Positions 42,773-53,505 of a stretch of 64,000 bases of DNA are shown one piece after another. Made by a program: the position numbers and the translations under genes. Below the pieces are notes generated by a model. The model worked only from the letters and a program-made list of their open reading frames with translations. It did not search any database and had not been told where the DNA came from. Origin of the DNA: Azoarcus sp. L1K30 (lineage in GTDB: Bacteria; Pseudomonadota; Gammaproteobacteria; Burkholderiales; Rhodocyclaceae). The stretch's first letter is position 1. The number at the start of each line of letters is the position of its first letter. The DNA lies in the NCBI RefSeq assembly GCF_018122735.1, contig NZ_JAGRRD010000001.1:1963125-2027124 (forward strand), written 5' to 3'.

Positions 42773-44797
42773 TCAGACGTGGAAACGCTCGACCCGCTGC
42801 TCAAGCTCCTGCGCCAGCGCACCCAGTCCTGAGGAGATCTGCGCGGTGTTGTTCACCGCCGAACTGTTTTCTTCCGCCATTCGTGCGATCCGTTCGACAT
42901 TGCGCGCAATCTCTGCGCTGGCGCTGCTTTGCTCGCGCAGGGCTCGCGAAATTTCGCTAACCGCACGCAGCACTTCGTCGGCACCGCTATTGATCTCGGC
43001 CATCGCCTGTCCCGCTCGTGCAGTGAGCTCAACACCATCGCGCACGCGGGCCACGCCGGCCTGCATCGACGACACCGCTTGCTCCGTGCCGTGACCAATG
43101 GAACCCGCCATGTCGGTGATTTCTTCGGTCGCGGATGCGGTGCGTTCGGCAAGTTTGCGCACTTCGTCGGCCACGACCGCGAATCCGCGTCCGCTCTCGC
43201 CGGCACGGGCGGCTTCAATCGCGGCATTGAGCGCGAGCAGGTTGGTCTGATCGGCAATCTGCTTGATGACGACCACCATCGAGCCGATCTGCCTCGCCTT
43301 CTCGCCCAGTTCGCTGATGGTTGCGGCCGACGAATGAACGGCGTCAGCAATGCGCTCCATCTCGCTCACCGTGCGCTGCATGACGTCCCCCCCTTCACCG
43401 GAGAGTGCGCCCGATTTCTCCGCGAGTGCCTGGGCGGTACCGGCGTGCCGGGCGATCTCGTCGATGCCTACCGTCATCTCTTCGACCGCTGCCGCCATTC
43501 CGGTGGCGGCCTCGCTCTGGGCCGACGCGCCCTCCGCCCCCCGGGACGCTGCGTTCGACATCTCGACCGACACACGCACGAGTCGCTCGCCGCCGCGCTG
43601 AATCTCGGCGATGAGCTCGCCGACATCCTTCACCATGGCGTTGAACGCGTCGGCCACATCGAGCAGTTCGTCGCGGGCGGTGAATGTGACCCGGGTGCGA
43701 TAGTCCCCCTGTGCCAGCTGACGTGCGCCTGCTGTGAGCTCACGCACCGAACGAAGAATGGAGAAATAGATGCCGCCAAACAGGTACCCCGCCATCAGCA
43801 GCGCAACACCGGCAATCGCGGCCTCTGCATAGAGTCTTGACAGCAGGGTATCGAGCCGCTCATGGAGCAAACGCTCGGCCTCGGGGCGCAGGGATTCACG
43901 ATAGTGCTTGAGCACGATTTCGATGGCGCCACTGCCCACGCCAAAGAACTCGGACGGCGCCATGCGAAAGCCTTGCTCAAGCACCTCCACCTGCACCGCA
44001 GTGCGAAAACGACCGATCCCAGCGTCGATTTCGCTCAGCGCTGCCCCCAGGGCCCCTTTCAGGCTCGTGTTATCCCGTATCGCCCGCGCCAGGCGGTCGC
44101 GAAACTGGGTCTCGGTCATCGACAGCTCTGCCAGCTGCGCGACGATGCTGCGCTCATCGACCGCTTGCAGGCTTCCCCGCGCAATGATTCCGGTCGCGCG
44201 TCCGCGCAGTCGACCGAGACGCTCTGTCAGATCCGGAACCGAACGTAGCATGGGCTCGATCAGGTTGTAGCTTGCACTCTCGGGATCGAGCGACAGATTG
44301 GCTGCGTCACCAATATCGCCGATCCAGGCCAGCACCGACTCGATGGCCAACGAGTGCGCGCGAAAGTTCTCCGCCGCAGGCATTTTCAATCCTTCACGCG
44401 TCAGGACCTGGAGTTGCTCACGAATCGTGCGCCAACGATCCTGCAACGCATGCCACTCCGGCGTACCTTCGAGCTCCGCATCGACCACAGTCAAAGCCTT
44501 GTCCAGCGCGCCGGCTTTTTCCGCCACTGCAGGGCGCAGGTCCTCGCTACCGCCCAGCAAACCGGCTGAGAGGCCACGATGCTGCTGACTCAGCACCAGC
44601 ACGGCATAAGCCTTGTCAAGCACGACCAGGCCGGCGAGCTCACGCTCGGAAAGCGTGATGTCGTCCCGTAGTCCGACATACACCTGCCACAGGAGCACAA
44701 CGGAACCCAGCGCACAGACCGTGGCGATGATGGCAAACTTCCATGGGTAGCGAAATCGGTCGAGCAGGCCCATGACAGGGCGAAACAGGATATCCAT
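42773..44797 (-). CDS. Methyl-accepting chemotaxis protein with large periplasmic nitrate/NIT-like or helical sensor region
   Basis: 674 residues. TM1 lies near residues 20-42 ([20 protein letters not shown]). A roughly 285-residue helical periplasmic region follows, then TM2 ([20 protein letters not shown]) and a HAMP linker ([20 protein letters not shown]). The cytoplasmic signalling domain carries the tip [20 protein letters not shown] and [18 protein letters not shown]. The sensor region resembles NIT-type all-helical sensors by its [16 protein letters not shown] segment, but the assignment and ligand are uncertain. The start at 44797 excludes 18 unsupported codons. Confidence 0.9.
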   Translation of the reverse strand: MDILFRPVMGLLDRFRYPWKFAIIATVCALGSVVLLWQVYVGLRDDITLSERELAGLVVLDKAYAVLVLSQQHRGLSAGLLGGSEDLRPAVAEKAGALDKALTVVDAELEGTPEWHALQDRWRTIREQLQVLTREGLKMPAAENFRAHSLAIESVLAWIGDIGDAANLSLDPESASYNLIEPMLRSVPDLTERLGRLRGRATGIIARGSLQAVDERSIVAQLAELSMTETQFRDRLARAIRDNTSLKGALGAALSEIDAGIGRFRTAVQVEVLEQGFRMAPSEFFGVGSGAIEIVLKHYRESLRPEAERLLHERLDTLLSRLYAEAAIAGVALLMAGYLFGGIYFSILRSVRELTAGARQLAQGDYRTRVTFTARDELLDVADAFNAMVKDVGELIAEIQRGGERLVRVSVEMSNAASRGAEGASAQSEAATGMAAAVEEMTVGIDEIARHAGTAQALAEKSGALSGEGGDVMQRTVSEMERIADAVHSSAATISELGEKARQIGSMVVVIKQIADQTNLLALNAAIEAARAGESGRGFAVVADEVRKLAERTASATEEITDMAGSIGHGTEQAVSSMQAGVARVRDGVELTARAGQAMAEINSGADEVLRAVSEISRALREQSSASAEIARNVERIARMAEENSSAVNNTAQISSGLGALAQELEQRVERFHV

Positions 44798-44884
44798 GCT
44801 TTTCACTCCCTTAACTGCGTCCGCGGGCCGCGTGCGGGACGAGGTCGCCAATGTGCGCCTAGGATAACTCTCACATGCGACACA

Positions 44885-45580
44885 TCATCGCCCGAACAAG
44901 CCAGGAAATTTCTCGGTGTTCATGGCTTGGAGCCCGCGCACAGCGGCAATCGTGAAACGCCTTACGGTGTCGAGAACGGCAACCTGGTCCAACTCGTCGA
45001 CGTCGAGCCGTCGCTGGAGCAATACCCGACCGGTAACGAAACCCGACACCTGGGCAAGAAACGACTCCGCAAGCAACATGGTGGAAGGCGCGTTGGCGCC
45101 CCCTTGCCCCAGCGCTTCGAGTACATCACAGACCAGTGCATGGACGGGCAACAAAATCTGATCGTAGATCAGATCAAAGGCTGCTGATGGAGACAATTGC
45201 TCGCGAACGAAAAAGGCGTATTGAAGCAATCCCTGCTCGCGACCCACTACGACATCAACGCACGAAACGATAAACTCGGCCAGCACGTGTGCTGCTTCTG
45301 CGCCCTCCGACACCAGCGCCACACGCGCACGGACAACGGCCTGACGAATCGAGCATCCTGTCGTGTCGCACAAGTGCTGTGCCACCGCCAGGTAAACGCC
45401 CCGTTTGCCACCAAAATGGTAAGGGATGGCCGCCTGGTTCACCTCGGCCTGCGCCGCAAGACGCCGAGTCGTTACCGCATCGTAGCCAATGCTGCCGAAG
45501 AGCTGCAGCCCTGCCGCCACCAGTCGAGCACGCGTTGCGTCGCCTGACACCTCGGGGATGGAACATACACTCGATTCCAT
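44885..45580 (-). CDS. TetR-family regulator with CerR/CecR-type C-terminal domain
   Basis: 231 residues. The N-terminal helix-turn-helix (TRARLVAAGLQLFGSIGYDA, then VTTRRLAAQAEVNQAAIPYH) is followed by a ligand domain like that of E. coli CecR (YbiH): QLSPSAAFDLIYDQILLPVH and LLAESFLAQVSGFVTGRVLL. CecR controls the ybhGFSR ABC exporter, and here the gene is the last of a similar export operon (11 nt after the permease gene). Autoregulated repression, relieved by a drug-like ligand, is the inference. Confidence 0.9.
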   Translation of the reverse strand: MESSVCSIPEVSGDATRARLVAAGLQLFGSIGYDAVTTRRLAAQAEVNQAAIPYHFGGKRGVYLAVAQHLCDTTGCSIRQAVVRARVALVSEGAEAAHVLAEFIVSCVDVVVGREQGLLQYAFFVREQLSPSAAFDLIYDQILLPVHALVCDVLEALGQGGANAPSTMLLAESFLAQVSGFVTGRVLLQRRLDVDELDQVAVLDTVRRFTIAAVRGLQAMNTEKFPGLFGR

Positions 45581-45591
45581 GGCCCCCCCTG

Positions 45592-46731
45592 TCAGCCTTG
45601 CGTTACCGACTTGCGAAACCGGTGCTGCGCGATGGCGAAGAAGACACCGCCGATCAGACCGATGGCGACAAACTGGGGCCACACCTCCGACATGGAGGCC
45701 CCCCGATAGAGCACCCCTTGCGCGAGCTTGATGAAATGTGGCGTGGGTGCGACGGTCATCACCCGCTGCACCAGTACGGGCATGCTCTCTATCGGTGTCA
45801 CACCACCAGAGAGTAACTGCAACGGAATGATCACCAGAATGATCAACAAGCCGAATTGTGGCATCGACCGCGCGAGCGTACCGAGAAAGATGCCGATCGA
45901 TGCCGTGGAGAAAAGATACAGCGCGGCAGCCATCAGGAACAAAGAGATTGACCCCGCAATGGGCACTTCGAGAAGCCGATGTACCACGACGAGCAAACCG
46001 AAACTCGCAGCAAGCAGTACCACGAGCCCGTTGGCCCAGACCTTACCCATTATGATCTCGAAGGCACTCAGGGGCATGACCAGAAGGTGCTCGAGTGTGC
46101 CGTGTTCGCGTTCGCGGATGAAAGCCGCACCGACAAGAATGATGGAGAGCATGGTGATGTTGTTGATCACCTCCATCATGCCGCCAAACCACATCCCGTT
46201 CAGGTTGGGATTGAATCGCACCCGGGGCAGGAGTTCGACCGGCGCAGTCGCACTCACATTCGCGCCGCGTCCGACGAAATCCAGCACCTCTCCGGCGATG
46301 ATGTTGCGAATGTAGCCCGAGCCGATGAAGGACTGCGACATGATGGTGGCGTCGATATTGAGCTGAATGACGGGACGCCTCCCCGCAAACAAGTCGCCCT
46401 GGAAACCTGCAGGAATGACGAGCGCGAACGAGTATTCTCCGCGATCGAGTCCGCTATCCATCTGCCGCCAATCGATCCGCTGCGGCGTCCGGAAATACGG
46501 CGGATAAAGCGCACTGACGATCTGCGCCGACAGTTGCGAACCATCCTCGTCGACAACCGCAACCGGCGCGTTGTGCAATTCACGCGACATGCCCGTCGCA
46601 GCCACGTAGAGACCGACTGAGAATGCCCACACGATGACGACAAGAAGGATGCGGTCGGCGGCGAGGCTGCGCAACTCCTTGACACCAAGCCGAACGATGT
46701 TGGCGATTCGACCACCGCCGATGCCACGCAT
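45592..46731 (-). CDS. ABC-2 type transporter permease (YhhJ/YbhR-like)
   Basis: A 379-residue ABC-2 permease. One N-terminal TM helix (ILLVVIVWAFSVGLYVAA) precedes a large periplasmic domain (NAPVAVVDEDGSQLSAQIVS and on). A cluster of about five TM helices ends the protein (EVINNITMLSIILVGAAFIREREHGTLEHLLV onwards in segments). It would pair with the permease half of the RbbA-like protein. It starts 3 nt after that gene's stop, with CAGGAGG in the overlap region, so it is tightly coupled. Confidence 0.93.
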   Translation of the reverse strand: MRGIGGGRIANIVRLGVKELRSLAADRILLVVIVWAFSVGLYVAATGMSRELHNAPVAVVDEDGSQLSAQIVSALYPPYFRTPQRIDWRQMDSGLDRGEYSFALVIPAGFQGDLFAGRRPVIQLNIDATIMSQSFIGSGYIRNIIAGEVLDFVGRGANVSATAPVELLPRVRFNPNLNGMWFGGMMEVINNITMLSIILVGAAFIREREHGTLEHLLVMPLSAFEIIMGKVWANGLVVLLAASFGLLVVVHRLLEVPIAGSISLFLMAAALYLFSTASIGIFLGTLARSMPQFGLLIILVIIPLQLLSGGVTPIESMPVLVQRVMTVAPTPHFIKLAQGVLYRGASMSEVWPQFVAIGLIGGVFFAIAQHRFRKSVTQG

Positions 46732-46734
46732 GAT

Positions 46735-49509
46735 TCAATCCTCCTGTTTGGCAAGCAACAGTACGCACAGTGCGGTCAATACGGGTACGAACAGGATGAG
46801 CGCACCGATCGGCCCTTGCAGGGAGGAAAGCCCCAGATCCTTGGTAAAGATACCGCGGCTGATCTGGAGAAAATAGGTCGCGGGCCAAACTTCGCCCAAC
46901 ACCCTTCCGAATCCGTCAAGCGAGGTGACAGGATCGGTGAGTCCGGCGAACTGGATGGTCGGCAGCATGGTCAGGATCGCCGTCGCAGCCAGCGCGGCAA
47001 TCTGGCTGCGAGTGAAACTCGACACCAGCAGTCCTATTCCCGTCGTCGCAGTGACATAGATCAGCGCTGCCGCAGACAGCAGTAGCATGCTGCCCTTGAG
47101 CGGGACCTGGAATACCTGGGTCGCCAACATGAGCAATCCCACGTAACTCATCATGGACAGTCCGATATAGGGCAATTGCTTGCCCAGCAGGAATTCAAGC
47201 CGGGTAACCGGCGTGACGTACAGGTTGGTAATCGAGCCGAGCTCCTTTTCGCGCACGACCGACAAGGCGGTAAGGATGGCGGGAATGAACACCAGAAGCA
47301 GCGGGATGACGGCCGGCACCATGGCGTTGAGACTCTTGAAATCCTGGTTGTAGCGGTAGCGGGTCTCGATCAGTACCGGCAACTCGGTAGGCAGACGCCC
47401 GGTGCGGCTGGCGACCAGTTCGGCCATGGACTGCTGATGCAGCCCGATGACATAGCCGCGCGCCGTTTCGCCACGGAAGGGCATGGCGCCATCGATCCAG
47501 GCAGCCAGGGAAGGCGTTTCGCCTCGACGCAGCGCGCGGCCGAAACCCGAAGGTATTTCGAGCGCGAGTGCCAGTTCTCCACTGCGCATGCGGCGGTCGA
47601 GTTCATTCGTGTTGCTTATTGGCGCCCGCTCGATGAAATAGCGACTGCCGCCGAAATTCTCGATCACCATCCGGCTCTCGGGACTGTCGTCACGGTCGAG
47701 CACGGCGAAATTCAGATTTTCCACATCGAGCGTGATGCCAAAGCCGAGTATCAGCATCAGCATGACCGATCCCAGCAATGCGAACGTCAGGCGAATGGGA
47801 TCCCGCCGCAGCTCCAACATCTCGCGATATGCATAGCCGAGCAGCCTCCGCGTACTGAACGCGGCGTGGCTGGGTTTGACTGGCACATCACGGGGAACAG
47901 GGCAGTCCGCCCCCGAACACGTGCTCTGCGCAGTGGGCGGCGACTGCATATTGTCTTCGCCGGGCAGGCCCGCATCGATGGCCTGCTCAAGAACGGCGAT
48001 GAAGGCGGTTTCGAGCGAGTCGGTGCCGTAGCTTGCCTTGAGCGCGGCCGGTGTATCGCTTGCCAGCACTCGGCCGGCGTGCATCAGGCTGATGCGATCA
48101 CAGCGCTCAGCTTCGTTCATGAAGTGGGTGGAGATGAAGATCGTCACCCCTTGCTCGCGCGACAACTCAATCAGCAGCGACCAGAAAACATCCCTGGCGA
48201 CGGGATCCACACCGGACGTCGGCTCGTCGAGAATGAGCAATCGTGGTTCGTGCACGACCGCCACTGCCAACGACAGCCGCTGGCGAATACCTAGTGGCAA
48301 GCTGTCGGCTACGATATCTGCTTGTGTTTTGAGCCCGAATCGTTCCAGCAGCATCTCTACACGCGGGCCAATATGTTCAGCGGGCAGATGAAAGAGATGG
48401 GCATGCAGCTCGAGGTTCTGCCGTACCGTCAGTTCGCCATACAACGAAAAGGCCTGAGACATGTAGCCAACCTGCCGCCGACTCTCTGGCGAGCGCGCAT
48501 CCGCGAGTTTGCCGAACAAGCGGGCCCACCCCTCGCTCGGAGGCAGCAGTCCGGTGAGCATCTTCATCGTGGTCGTCTTGCCACAGCCATTGGACCCGAG
48601 AAAGCCGAATATCTCGCCCTGCGCGATGCTGAAACTCACATGATCCACCGCTGTGAAATCGCCGAAGCGCTGAGTAAGTCCTTCAGCCTCGATGACCGGC
48701 TCCGCGTCACCCGCAGGGCGCGGTGGAATCAGGAGCGTGTGGTAACCACCGCGCCGTGCCTCGGGCAGCAAGGCGACGAAGACCTCCTCCAGCGAGTCCT
48801 CTCCGGTCATCTCCCGCAGCGCATCCGGCGTGCCGGCCCCCAGGACCTTTCCCGCATCCATCGCCACCAGCCAGTCGAAGCGGGCAGCCTCTTCCATGTA
48901 GGCAGTCGCCACCAGCACGCTCATGCCAGGGCGCCCGCTGCGAATGCGGTCGATCAGATCCCAGAATTGTCGGCGCGATAGCGGATCGACACCAGTCGTG
49001 GGCTCATCGAGAATTAACAGGTCCGGATCGTGAATCAAAGCGCAGCACAGGCCAAGCTTCTGCTTCATGCCACCCGAGAGCTTGGCCGCCGGCCGCTCGC
49101 TGAAGGACGTCAGTCCGGTCGCGGCAAGCAGATCGGCAATACGCTGCTCGCGTTCGCTCGCACGCTGCCCGAACAGGCGGCCAAAGAAATCCACGTTCTC
49201 GAATACCGACAGCGTTGGATACAGGTTTCGCCCCAGCCCTTGCGGCATATATGCGATGCGGGGCTGGACTCGGCCGCGAAAATGGCGGTTCGCCATGTCG
49301 CCGCCGAGGACCTCCACGCCGCCAGTCTGTATCTTGCGCGCACCGGCGATCAGGGCCAACAAGGATGACTTGCCGACACCATCGGGGCCAATGACCCCAG
49401 CCATGCAGTTGCGCGGAACATCCAGACTGACCCCGTCGATGGCAAACCTGTCGCGATAGCGCAGGACGACATTCCGCAAACGGGCAACCGGAGTCTGTAT
49501 TGCCGACAT
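46735..49509 (-). CDS. RbbA-type ABC transporter: two ATPase domains fused to an ABC-2 permease
   Basis: A 924-residue fusion, close in length and layout to E. coli RbbA (YhiH). NBD1 has Walker [10 protein letters not shown], signature LSGGMKQKL and Walker [16 protein letters not shown]2 has GSNGCGKTT, a degenerate signature (LPLGIRQRL, without LSGG) and [12 protein letters not shown] with STHFMNE. The C-terminal permease starts near residue 560 and has periplasmic and TM segments like its partner permease. The ATG at 49509 ([15 protein letters not shown]) was chosen by homology; it is 4 nt after the HlyD-type gene. Confidence 0.93.
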   Translation of the reverse strand: MSAIQTPVARLRNVVLRYRDRFAIDGVSLDVPRNCMAGVIGPDGVGKSSLLALIAGARKIQTGGVEVLGGDMANRHFRGRVQPRIAYMPQGLGRNLYPTLSVFENVDFFGRLFGQRASEREQRIADLLAATGLTSFSERPAAKLSGGMKQKLGLCCALIHDPDLLILDEPTTGVDPLSRRQFWDLIDRIRSGRPGMSVLVATAYMEEAARFDWLVAMDAGKVLGAGTPDALREMTGEDSLEEVFVALLPEARRGGYHTLLIPPRPAGDAEPVIEAEGLTQRFGDFTAVDHVSFSIAQGEIFGFLGSNGCGKTTTMKMLTGLLPPSEGWARLFGKLADARSPESRRQVGYMSQAFSLYGELTVRQNLELHAHLFHLPAEHIGPRVEMLLERFGLKTQADIVADSLPLGIRQRLSLAVAVVHEPRLLILDEPTSGVDPVARDVFWSLLIELSREQGVTIFISTHFMNEAERCDRISLMHAGRVLASDTPAALKASYGTDSLETAFIAVLEQAIDAGLPGEDNMQSPPTAQSTCSGADCPVPRDVPVKPSHAAFSTRRLLGYAYREMLELRRDPIRLTFALLGSVMLMLILGFGITLDVENLNFAVLDRDDSPESRMVIENFGGSRYFIERAPISNTNELDRRMRSGELALALEIPSGFGRALRRGETPSLAAWIDGAMPFRGETARGYVIGLHQQSMAELVASRTGRLPTELPVLIETRYRYNQDFKSLNAMVPAVIPLLLVFIPAILTALSVVREKELGSITNLYVTPVTRLEFLLGKQLPYIGLSMMSYVGLLMLATQVFQVPLKGSMLLLSAAALIYVTATTGIGLLVSSFTRSQIAALAATAILTMLPTIQFAGLTDPVTSLDGFGRVLGEVWPATYFLQISRGIFTKDLGLSSLQGPIGALILFVPVLTALCVLLLAKQED

Positions 49510-49513
49510 GATT

Positions 49514-50500
49514 TCACCGCTCGGGCAATTGGTCTGGCCACGATCGGGAAGCGTCGAGACGCACCCATCCGACGGCAGGCATTCCGGGTTTGAGCAGATC
49601 CGGATGGGCCGAAAGCCACCCCGAGTCCACACGAAGCTTGACCCTGAACATGAGTTTCTCGCGCTCATCGCGTGTTTCGACTTCCCGCGGCGTGAATTGC
49701 GCACGCTCGGCCACGAAGATCACTTGGGCGGGCACGTATTGATCGGCAAGCGCGTCGACACGCAGTCTCGCCTCAGATCCAAGCGCGATCTGGCCGGCGG
49801 ACCCGGCCGGCACGAAAATGGTCATGAACACGTCTGAGGGATCAAGCACCGTGAGGACGCGCGCGCCCCCTGCCAGTACCTCGCCCGGCTCGGCGAGGCG
49901 GTACAACACCCTCCCACTGACCGGCGCACGCAGACTGGCGTCATCCACATTGCTTTGAATTCGACGGACGTTGGCTTCCGCGGCCAGCACGGCTGAATCC
50001 GCAGCAGCCACCTTCGACTGAGCCGCCAGAAGTGATGCGTCAGCAATTCGCACATTGTTCAGGTCCTGATCGAGCCGCTGCGGCGACAGAAAGCTGCGCG
50101 CGACCAATTCCTGTGTGCGTACAAGCGTTGCGCTCGCAAGTTTGCCCTCACTCTGACAGCGGACCACCGTTGCCCGCGCCTCGGCTGCAACCTGTTGAGC
50201 TTGCCGCACGAGCGCCTCGGATTGAGTCAGCTGCGCTTGAAGATCGCGCACATCGATCTGGCCAAGCTCGTCGCCCCGGACGACAAGGTCGCCTTCTCTT
50301 GGACGGAGCGCTATCAGACGCCCCGGGATGCGCGTTGCCACGTCATAGGCCGTCGACTCCAGACGCCCGTTGCCTGATACGAGATATGTCGGTACCGGCG
50401 GCGAACCGGTCCGCAGCCAAAGCGACCAGCCGCCGGCAACGACGCCAAACAACAGCACGACCAGAACAGGCCAGCGAAATGAAGCAGAACTGGAGAACAT
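49514..50500 (-). CDS. HlyD/MFP-family membrane fusion protein (YhiI/YbhG-like)
   Basis: A 328-residue periplasmic adaptor. One TM/signal anchor ([20 protein letters not shown]) is followed by a biotinyl-lipoyl-like half ([17 protein letters not shown]), a helical hairpin ([20 protein letters not shown]) and the returning half ([20 protein letters not shown]). It links the ABC pump to an outer-membrane channel, which must be encoded elsewhere. It is the first gene of the export operon, with GAGGAG before the ATG at 50500. Confidence 0.93.
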   Translation of the reverse strand: MFSSSASFRWPVLVVLLFGVVAGGWSLWLRTGSPPVPTYLVSGNGRLESTAYDVATRIPGRLIALRPREGDLVVRGDELGQIDVRDLQAQLTQSEALVRQAQQVAAEARATVVRCQSEGKLASATLVRTQELVARSFLSPQRLDQDLNNVRIADASLLAAQSKVAAADSAVLAAEANVRRIQSNVDDASLRAPVSGRVLYRLAEPGEVLAGGARVLTVLDPSDVFMTIFVPAGSAGQIALGSEARLRVDALADQYVPAQVIFVAERAQFTPREVETRDEREKLMFRVKLRVDSGWLSAHPDLLKPGMPAVGWVRLDASRSWPDQLPER

Positions 50501-50572
50501 GATGCATCTCCTCAGGAGATCTTGCGTCAACGAGCGGACAGCTGACAGGGGACAGCGCTTATCGCTACTTTC

Positions 50573-50588
50573 ATTCATTTGAATGAAT
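50573..50588. promoter_or_regulatory. 16-bp palindrome in the promoter region of the ABC export operon
   Basis: ATTCATT-TG-AATGAAT is a perfect inverted repeat with 7-nt arms, 72 nt upstream of the HlyD-type gene start and AT-rich in GC-rich surroundings. It has the size and symmetry of TetR-family operators and is a likely target of the regulator encoded at the end of this operon. Confidence 0.5.
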
Positions 50589-50726
50589 AACTCGACGACT
50601 CGCATTGACCTTCGTCATGGAAGGCTCAGATCGGCTCGCTTCCGCTTTCGGTAGAACGGCGCCGCTGCGCTAGAATGCCGGATCCCGCCTCGACAACAGG
50701 GGCGCATCCGAACATGAGTCTCCAAC

Positions 50727-51335
50727 ATGACCAATAGCGCTGAACTGAACGCCCCCTATGGCCCGCTGGTACGCCGGATCGAAAGCGAAGCGACCATCAT
50801 TGGTGATCAGATTCTGAAGATCGACCATTTCCTCAACCATCGCATCGAGCCCGCCTTCATCATGGAACTGGGCCGTGAACTGGCACGCCGTCTCTCCGCC
50901 TACCAACCTTCGGTCATACTCACCGCAGAAGCCAGCGGCATTGCCCCAGGGCTCGTCGTCGCCCAAGCCCTGAACGTCCCCCTGGTGTATGCGAAGAAAT
51001 ACGCCCCGCAGGTGGAGTCTCCCTTCATCTCGCGCGTCATTCCGTCGCCGACAAAAGGGGGCGAAACCAAGCTGGTGCTGTCGCAGCGCTACATCCAGCC
51101 CGACGCCCGCGTCGTCATCGTCGACGACTTCCTCTCCAACGGCCGTACAGCCGTGGCCTTGGTGGAAATGGCGCGTGAAGCCGGCGCCATCGTGCTCGGG
51201 GCAGGTTTTGTGGTCGAAAAGCGTTTCAAGCTCGGACACCAATCCATCGCCGCACTGGATGTTCCGGTCGCCACGCTTGCCCAGGTCGAACGACTCGAGA
51301 ACGGCAAGGCGGTGCTACATCAGCCGACCGCCTGA
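50727..51335 (+). CDS. xpt: Xanthine phosphoribosyltransferase
   Basis: A 202-residue purine salvage enzyme, which makes XMP from xanthine and PRPP. It resembles the Gram-positive-type Xpt, not E. coli Gpt. Diagnostic parts are IGDQILKIDHFLNHRIEPAF near the N-terminus and TAEASGIAPGL. The PRPP-binding loop is VVIVDDFLSNGRTA, and VVEKRFKLG follows. No purine riboswitch is seen upstream; a TAGAAT at 50671 could be the -10. Confidence 0.92.
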   Translation: MTNSAELNAPYGPLVRRIESEATIIGDQILKIDHFLNHRIEPAFIMELGRELARRLSAYQPSVILTAEASGIAPGLVVAQALNVPLVYAKKYAPQVESPFISRVIPSPTKGGETKLVLSQRYIQPDARVVIVDDFLSNGRTAVALVEMAREAGAIVLGAGFVVEKRFKLGHQSIAALDVPVATLAQVERLENGKAVLHQPTA

Positions 51336-51452
51336 GGTATGCAGGTATGAGCGCGTCGGACCAGGGTGCATGCGGTCAATTTCGCGACGATGCTCCCTCC
51401 TCACCCCCCGGTCGCGCTAAACTGCGGTCATCTCAAGCAGGACGGAACAGCG

Positions 51453-52313
51453 ATGCATGACTTTGATGCGCAGGCACAAGCCTTCTCCGAACAGATCGAA
51501 GCAGAGCTAGATGATGGCCGGCTGAACTTTCCCACCTCGCTCGACGTGTCGATGCGGGTTAAGCGCCTAGCCGATGACCCTGACTCTTCCCTTGACGACA
51601 TTGCCATGGTCGTCAAGGCGGAACCCGTGCTCAGTGCCAAAGTCATCCGCATGGCCAACGCGGTGCTTCTCAACCCCTACGGCACGCGCATCGCGGACGT
51701 GAATACGGCAGTCAAGCGTATCGGCCTGGCATCCCTGCGTTGCCTTGCCTTCGCAGTGGCCGCGGAGCAGCTGGCGCAGGACCACCGCTCGAAGCACATG
51801 CGCCTGATTGCCAACGGCCTGTGGATGCATTCCGTCGACGTGGCCTCGTGGTCCTACGCGATTGCGCATCATCTGCGAACGGTCAATCCCGATACTGCGA
51901 TGCTTGCCGGCATGATGGTCAACATCGGTCAGTTCTTCCTTCTTGCACGGGCATCGGCCTACCCCGCGCTGGAGGAAAACCTCGAGCGCTTCGCCGAATT
52001 CGTGTCGGTATGGAACGAACCGGTCGGGCGCGCCATTCTTGAGGTCTTCGAACTCCCGGAAGACGTTCTCGATGCGTTCGAGTATGAGAACCCCTATGGC
52101 GGTTCGTGGCCGCCGGCCAATCTGGGCGACCTCATCTTTGTCGCCTCACTTGCGGCGGAAACGCCCAACCCGTTCGATTCGGTTCTCGGTGTAAGCCGCC
52201 GTCCCGAACTCTTCGACTCATGCATTGCCGGGATCGAAAAAGACAAGCTGGACGAGCTCCTCAACGAAGCTCGCAGCGGCAAGATGGAAATGCTTGGCGC
52301 GGTCTGCGGTTGA
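51453..52313 (+). CDS. HDOD-domain protein
   Basis: A 286-residue protein with an HDOD domain (FPTSLDVSMRVKRLADDPDS, then KAEPVLSAKVIRMANAVLLN and AVKRIGLASLRCLAFAVAAE). HDOD is a non-enzymatic relative of the HD phosphohydrolase domain, common in signalling proteins linked to two-component or c-di-GMP networks. No additional output domain is visible. The ATG at 51453 has GGAA; the 29 upstream codons are not supported. Its stop codon abuts that of the convergent esterase gene (TGATCA). Confidence 0.88.
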   Translation: MHDFDAQAQAFSEQIEAELDDGRLNFPTSLDVSMRVKRLADDPDSSLDDIAMVVKAEPVLSAKVIRMANAVLLNPYGTRIADVNTAVKRIGLASLRCLAFAVAAEQLAQDHRSKHMRLIANGLWMHSVDVASWSYAIAHHLRTVNPDTAMLAGMMVNIGQFFLLARASAYPALEENLERFAEFVSVWNEPVGRAILEVFELPEDVLDAFEYENPYGGSWPPANLGDLIFVASLAAETPNPFDSVLGVSRRPELFDSCIAGIEKDKLDELLNEARSGKMEMLGAVCG

Positions 52314-53264
52314 TCAAGCAAGGTCTGCCATCCGTGCGCGCAGGCTGACGGTGACACGGCCAATTGCCGCTTGGGCTTCGGGAAAGAATTTTCCCAGAGT
52401 GATGAAGCCATGCACTACCCCAGCCGCACGGTAGACATCGACAGCGCCACCTTCTCTCGCCAGGCGTTCGGCAAATGCTTCGCAGTCATCGATCAGAGGG
52501 TCGCATTCGGCGGTCACGATCAGCGTCGGCGGCAAACCTGCCAGCGATGCCGCACGCATCGGTGAAATCCGCCAATCCTCGGTATCTCCATGCGGCAGGT
52601 AACGGGTAAAGAACCAGTCAAGCGTTTCGGTGTCCAGGAAATATCCGTTGCCGAAGGCCTGTCTCGACGCCCGCTCGCTCACGATCTCCGTACTCGGATA
52701 GATCAGCGCGAGGAAGACCGGCTTCAGATTGTCTTCGTCGCGCAAGGCAAGCGCGGTCACCACCGAGAGATTGCCGCCGGCACTGTCTCCTCCGAGCGCA
52801 AACCGCAGCGGATCGACATTCAGTAAATCCGCATGCGCTGCAGCCCACTCGACCGCCAGGCGCGCGTCATCGACTGCAGCGGGGAATGGATGCTCGGGCG
52901 CCAGACGGTAGTCAACCGAAAGCACCGCGACACCGGCACCATTTGCCAGCTCGCGACAAAGCACATCATAGCTCTCCACGTCACCCACGCACCAACCGCC
53001 CCCGTGAAAAAACACCAAGAGTGGCAGCCGCTGCTCGGGCCGTGCCTGCACAGGCCGATAGTAGCGGGCCAGCAAGACGCTCCCATCACTGCGTCCGATC
53101 GGCACCTCGGTAACCGACGCCACTGCCGGCGCGTCGGGACGGAAGGCGAACTGCAGTTTCTGGAATGAATGCCGCGCCTGCGCCGGCGTCAGTTCATGGA
53201 ATCGCGCCGCACCCACGCGGTACACCATGTCGATAAGGGCTTGCGCCTGGAGGGAAAGCGGCAT
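52314..53264 (-). CDS. Alpha/beta hydrolase, hormone-sensitive lipase (HSL) family esterase
   Basis: A 316-residue carboxylesterase. The oxyanion-hole HGGGW is at residues 87-91 and the nucleophile Ser161 is in GDSAGG. The Asp lies in DPLIDD near 259 and the His in VVHGF near 289. There is no signal peptide, so it acts in the cytoplasm on short-chain esters. It is a single gene convergent with the HDOD gene. Confidence 0.93.
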   Translation of the reverse strand: MPLSLQAQALIDMVYRVGAARFHELTPAQARHSFQKLQFAFRPDAPAVASVTEVPIGRSDGSVLLARYYRPVQARPEQRLPLLVFFHGGGWCVGDVESYDVLCRELANGAGVAVLSVDYRLAPEHPFPAAVDDARLAVEWAAAHADLLNVDPLRFALGGDSAGGNLSVVTALALRDEDNLKPVFLALIYPSTEIVSERASRQAFGNGYFLDTETLDWFFTRYLPHGDTEDWRISPMRAASLAGLPPTLIVTAECDPLIDDCEAFAERLAREGGAVDVYRAAGVVHGFITLGKFFPEAQAAIGRVTVSLRARMADLA

Positions 53265-53505
53265 TGGAAACGTCCGGATACCCCGCAGCGGACACGCGGG
53301 TCATTGCTTTGATTAAAGGGCGATATTACAGGCAGCCACCCGACACATCGGTTTCGATGTTTTCATGCGTGCAAGCACCGCTCGAGCGCACTCCGCTGCA
53401 ATCCGCACGGGAACGTTGAAACAACATACCGTATCCGGCAGGTTCCGGCCCCGACGGATTGGGCAGTGCAAGCCGTCGCGCCAACAGCCCCTCTGGCCCG
53501 AGGGT

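Noticed and set aside
50641-50726. Purine riboswitch upstream of xpt
   Set aside because: Only about 90 nt are available, and the conserved junction and loop sequences of a purine aptamer are not visible.
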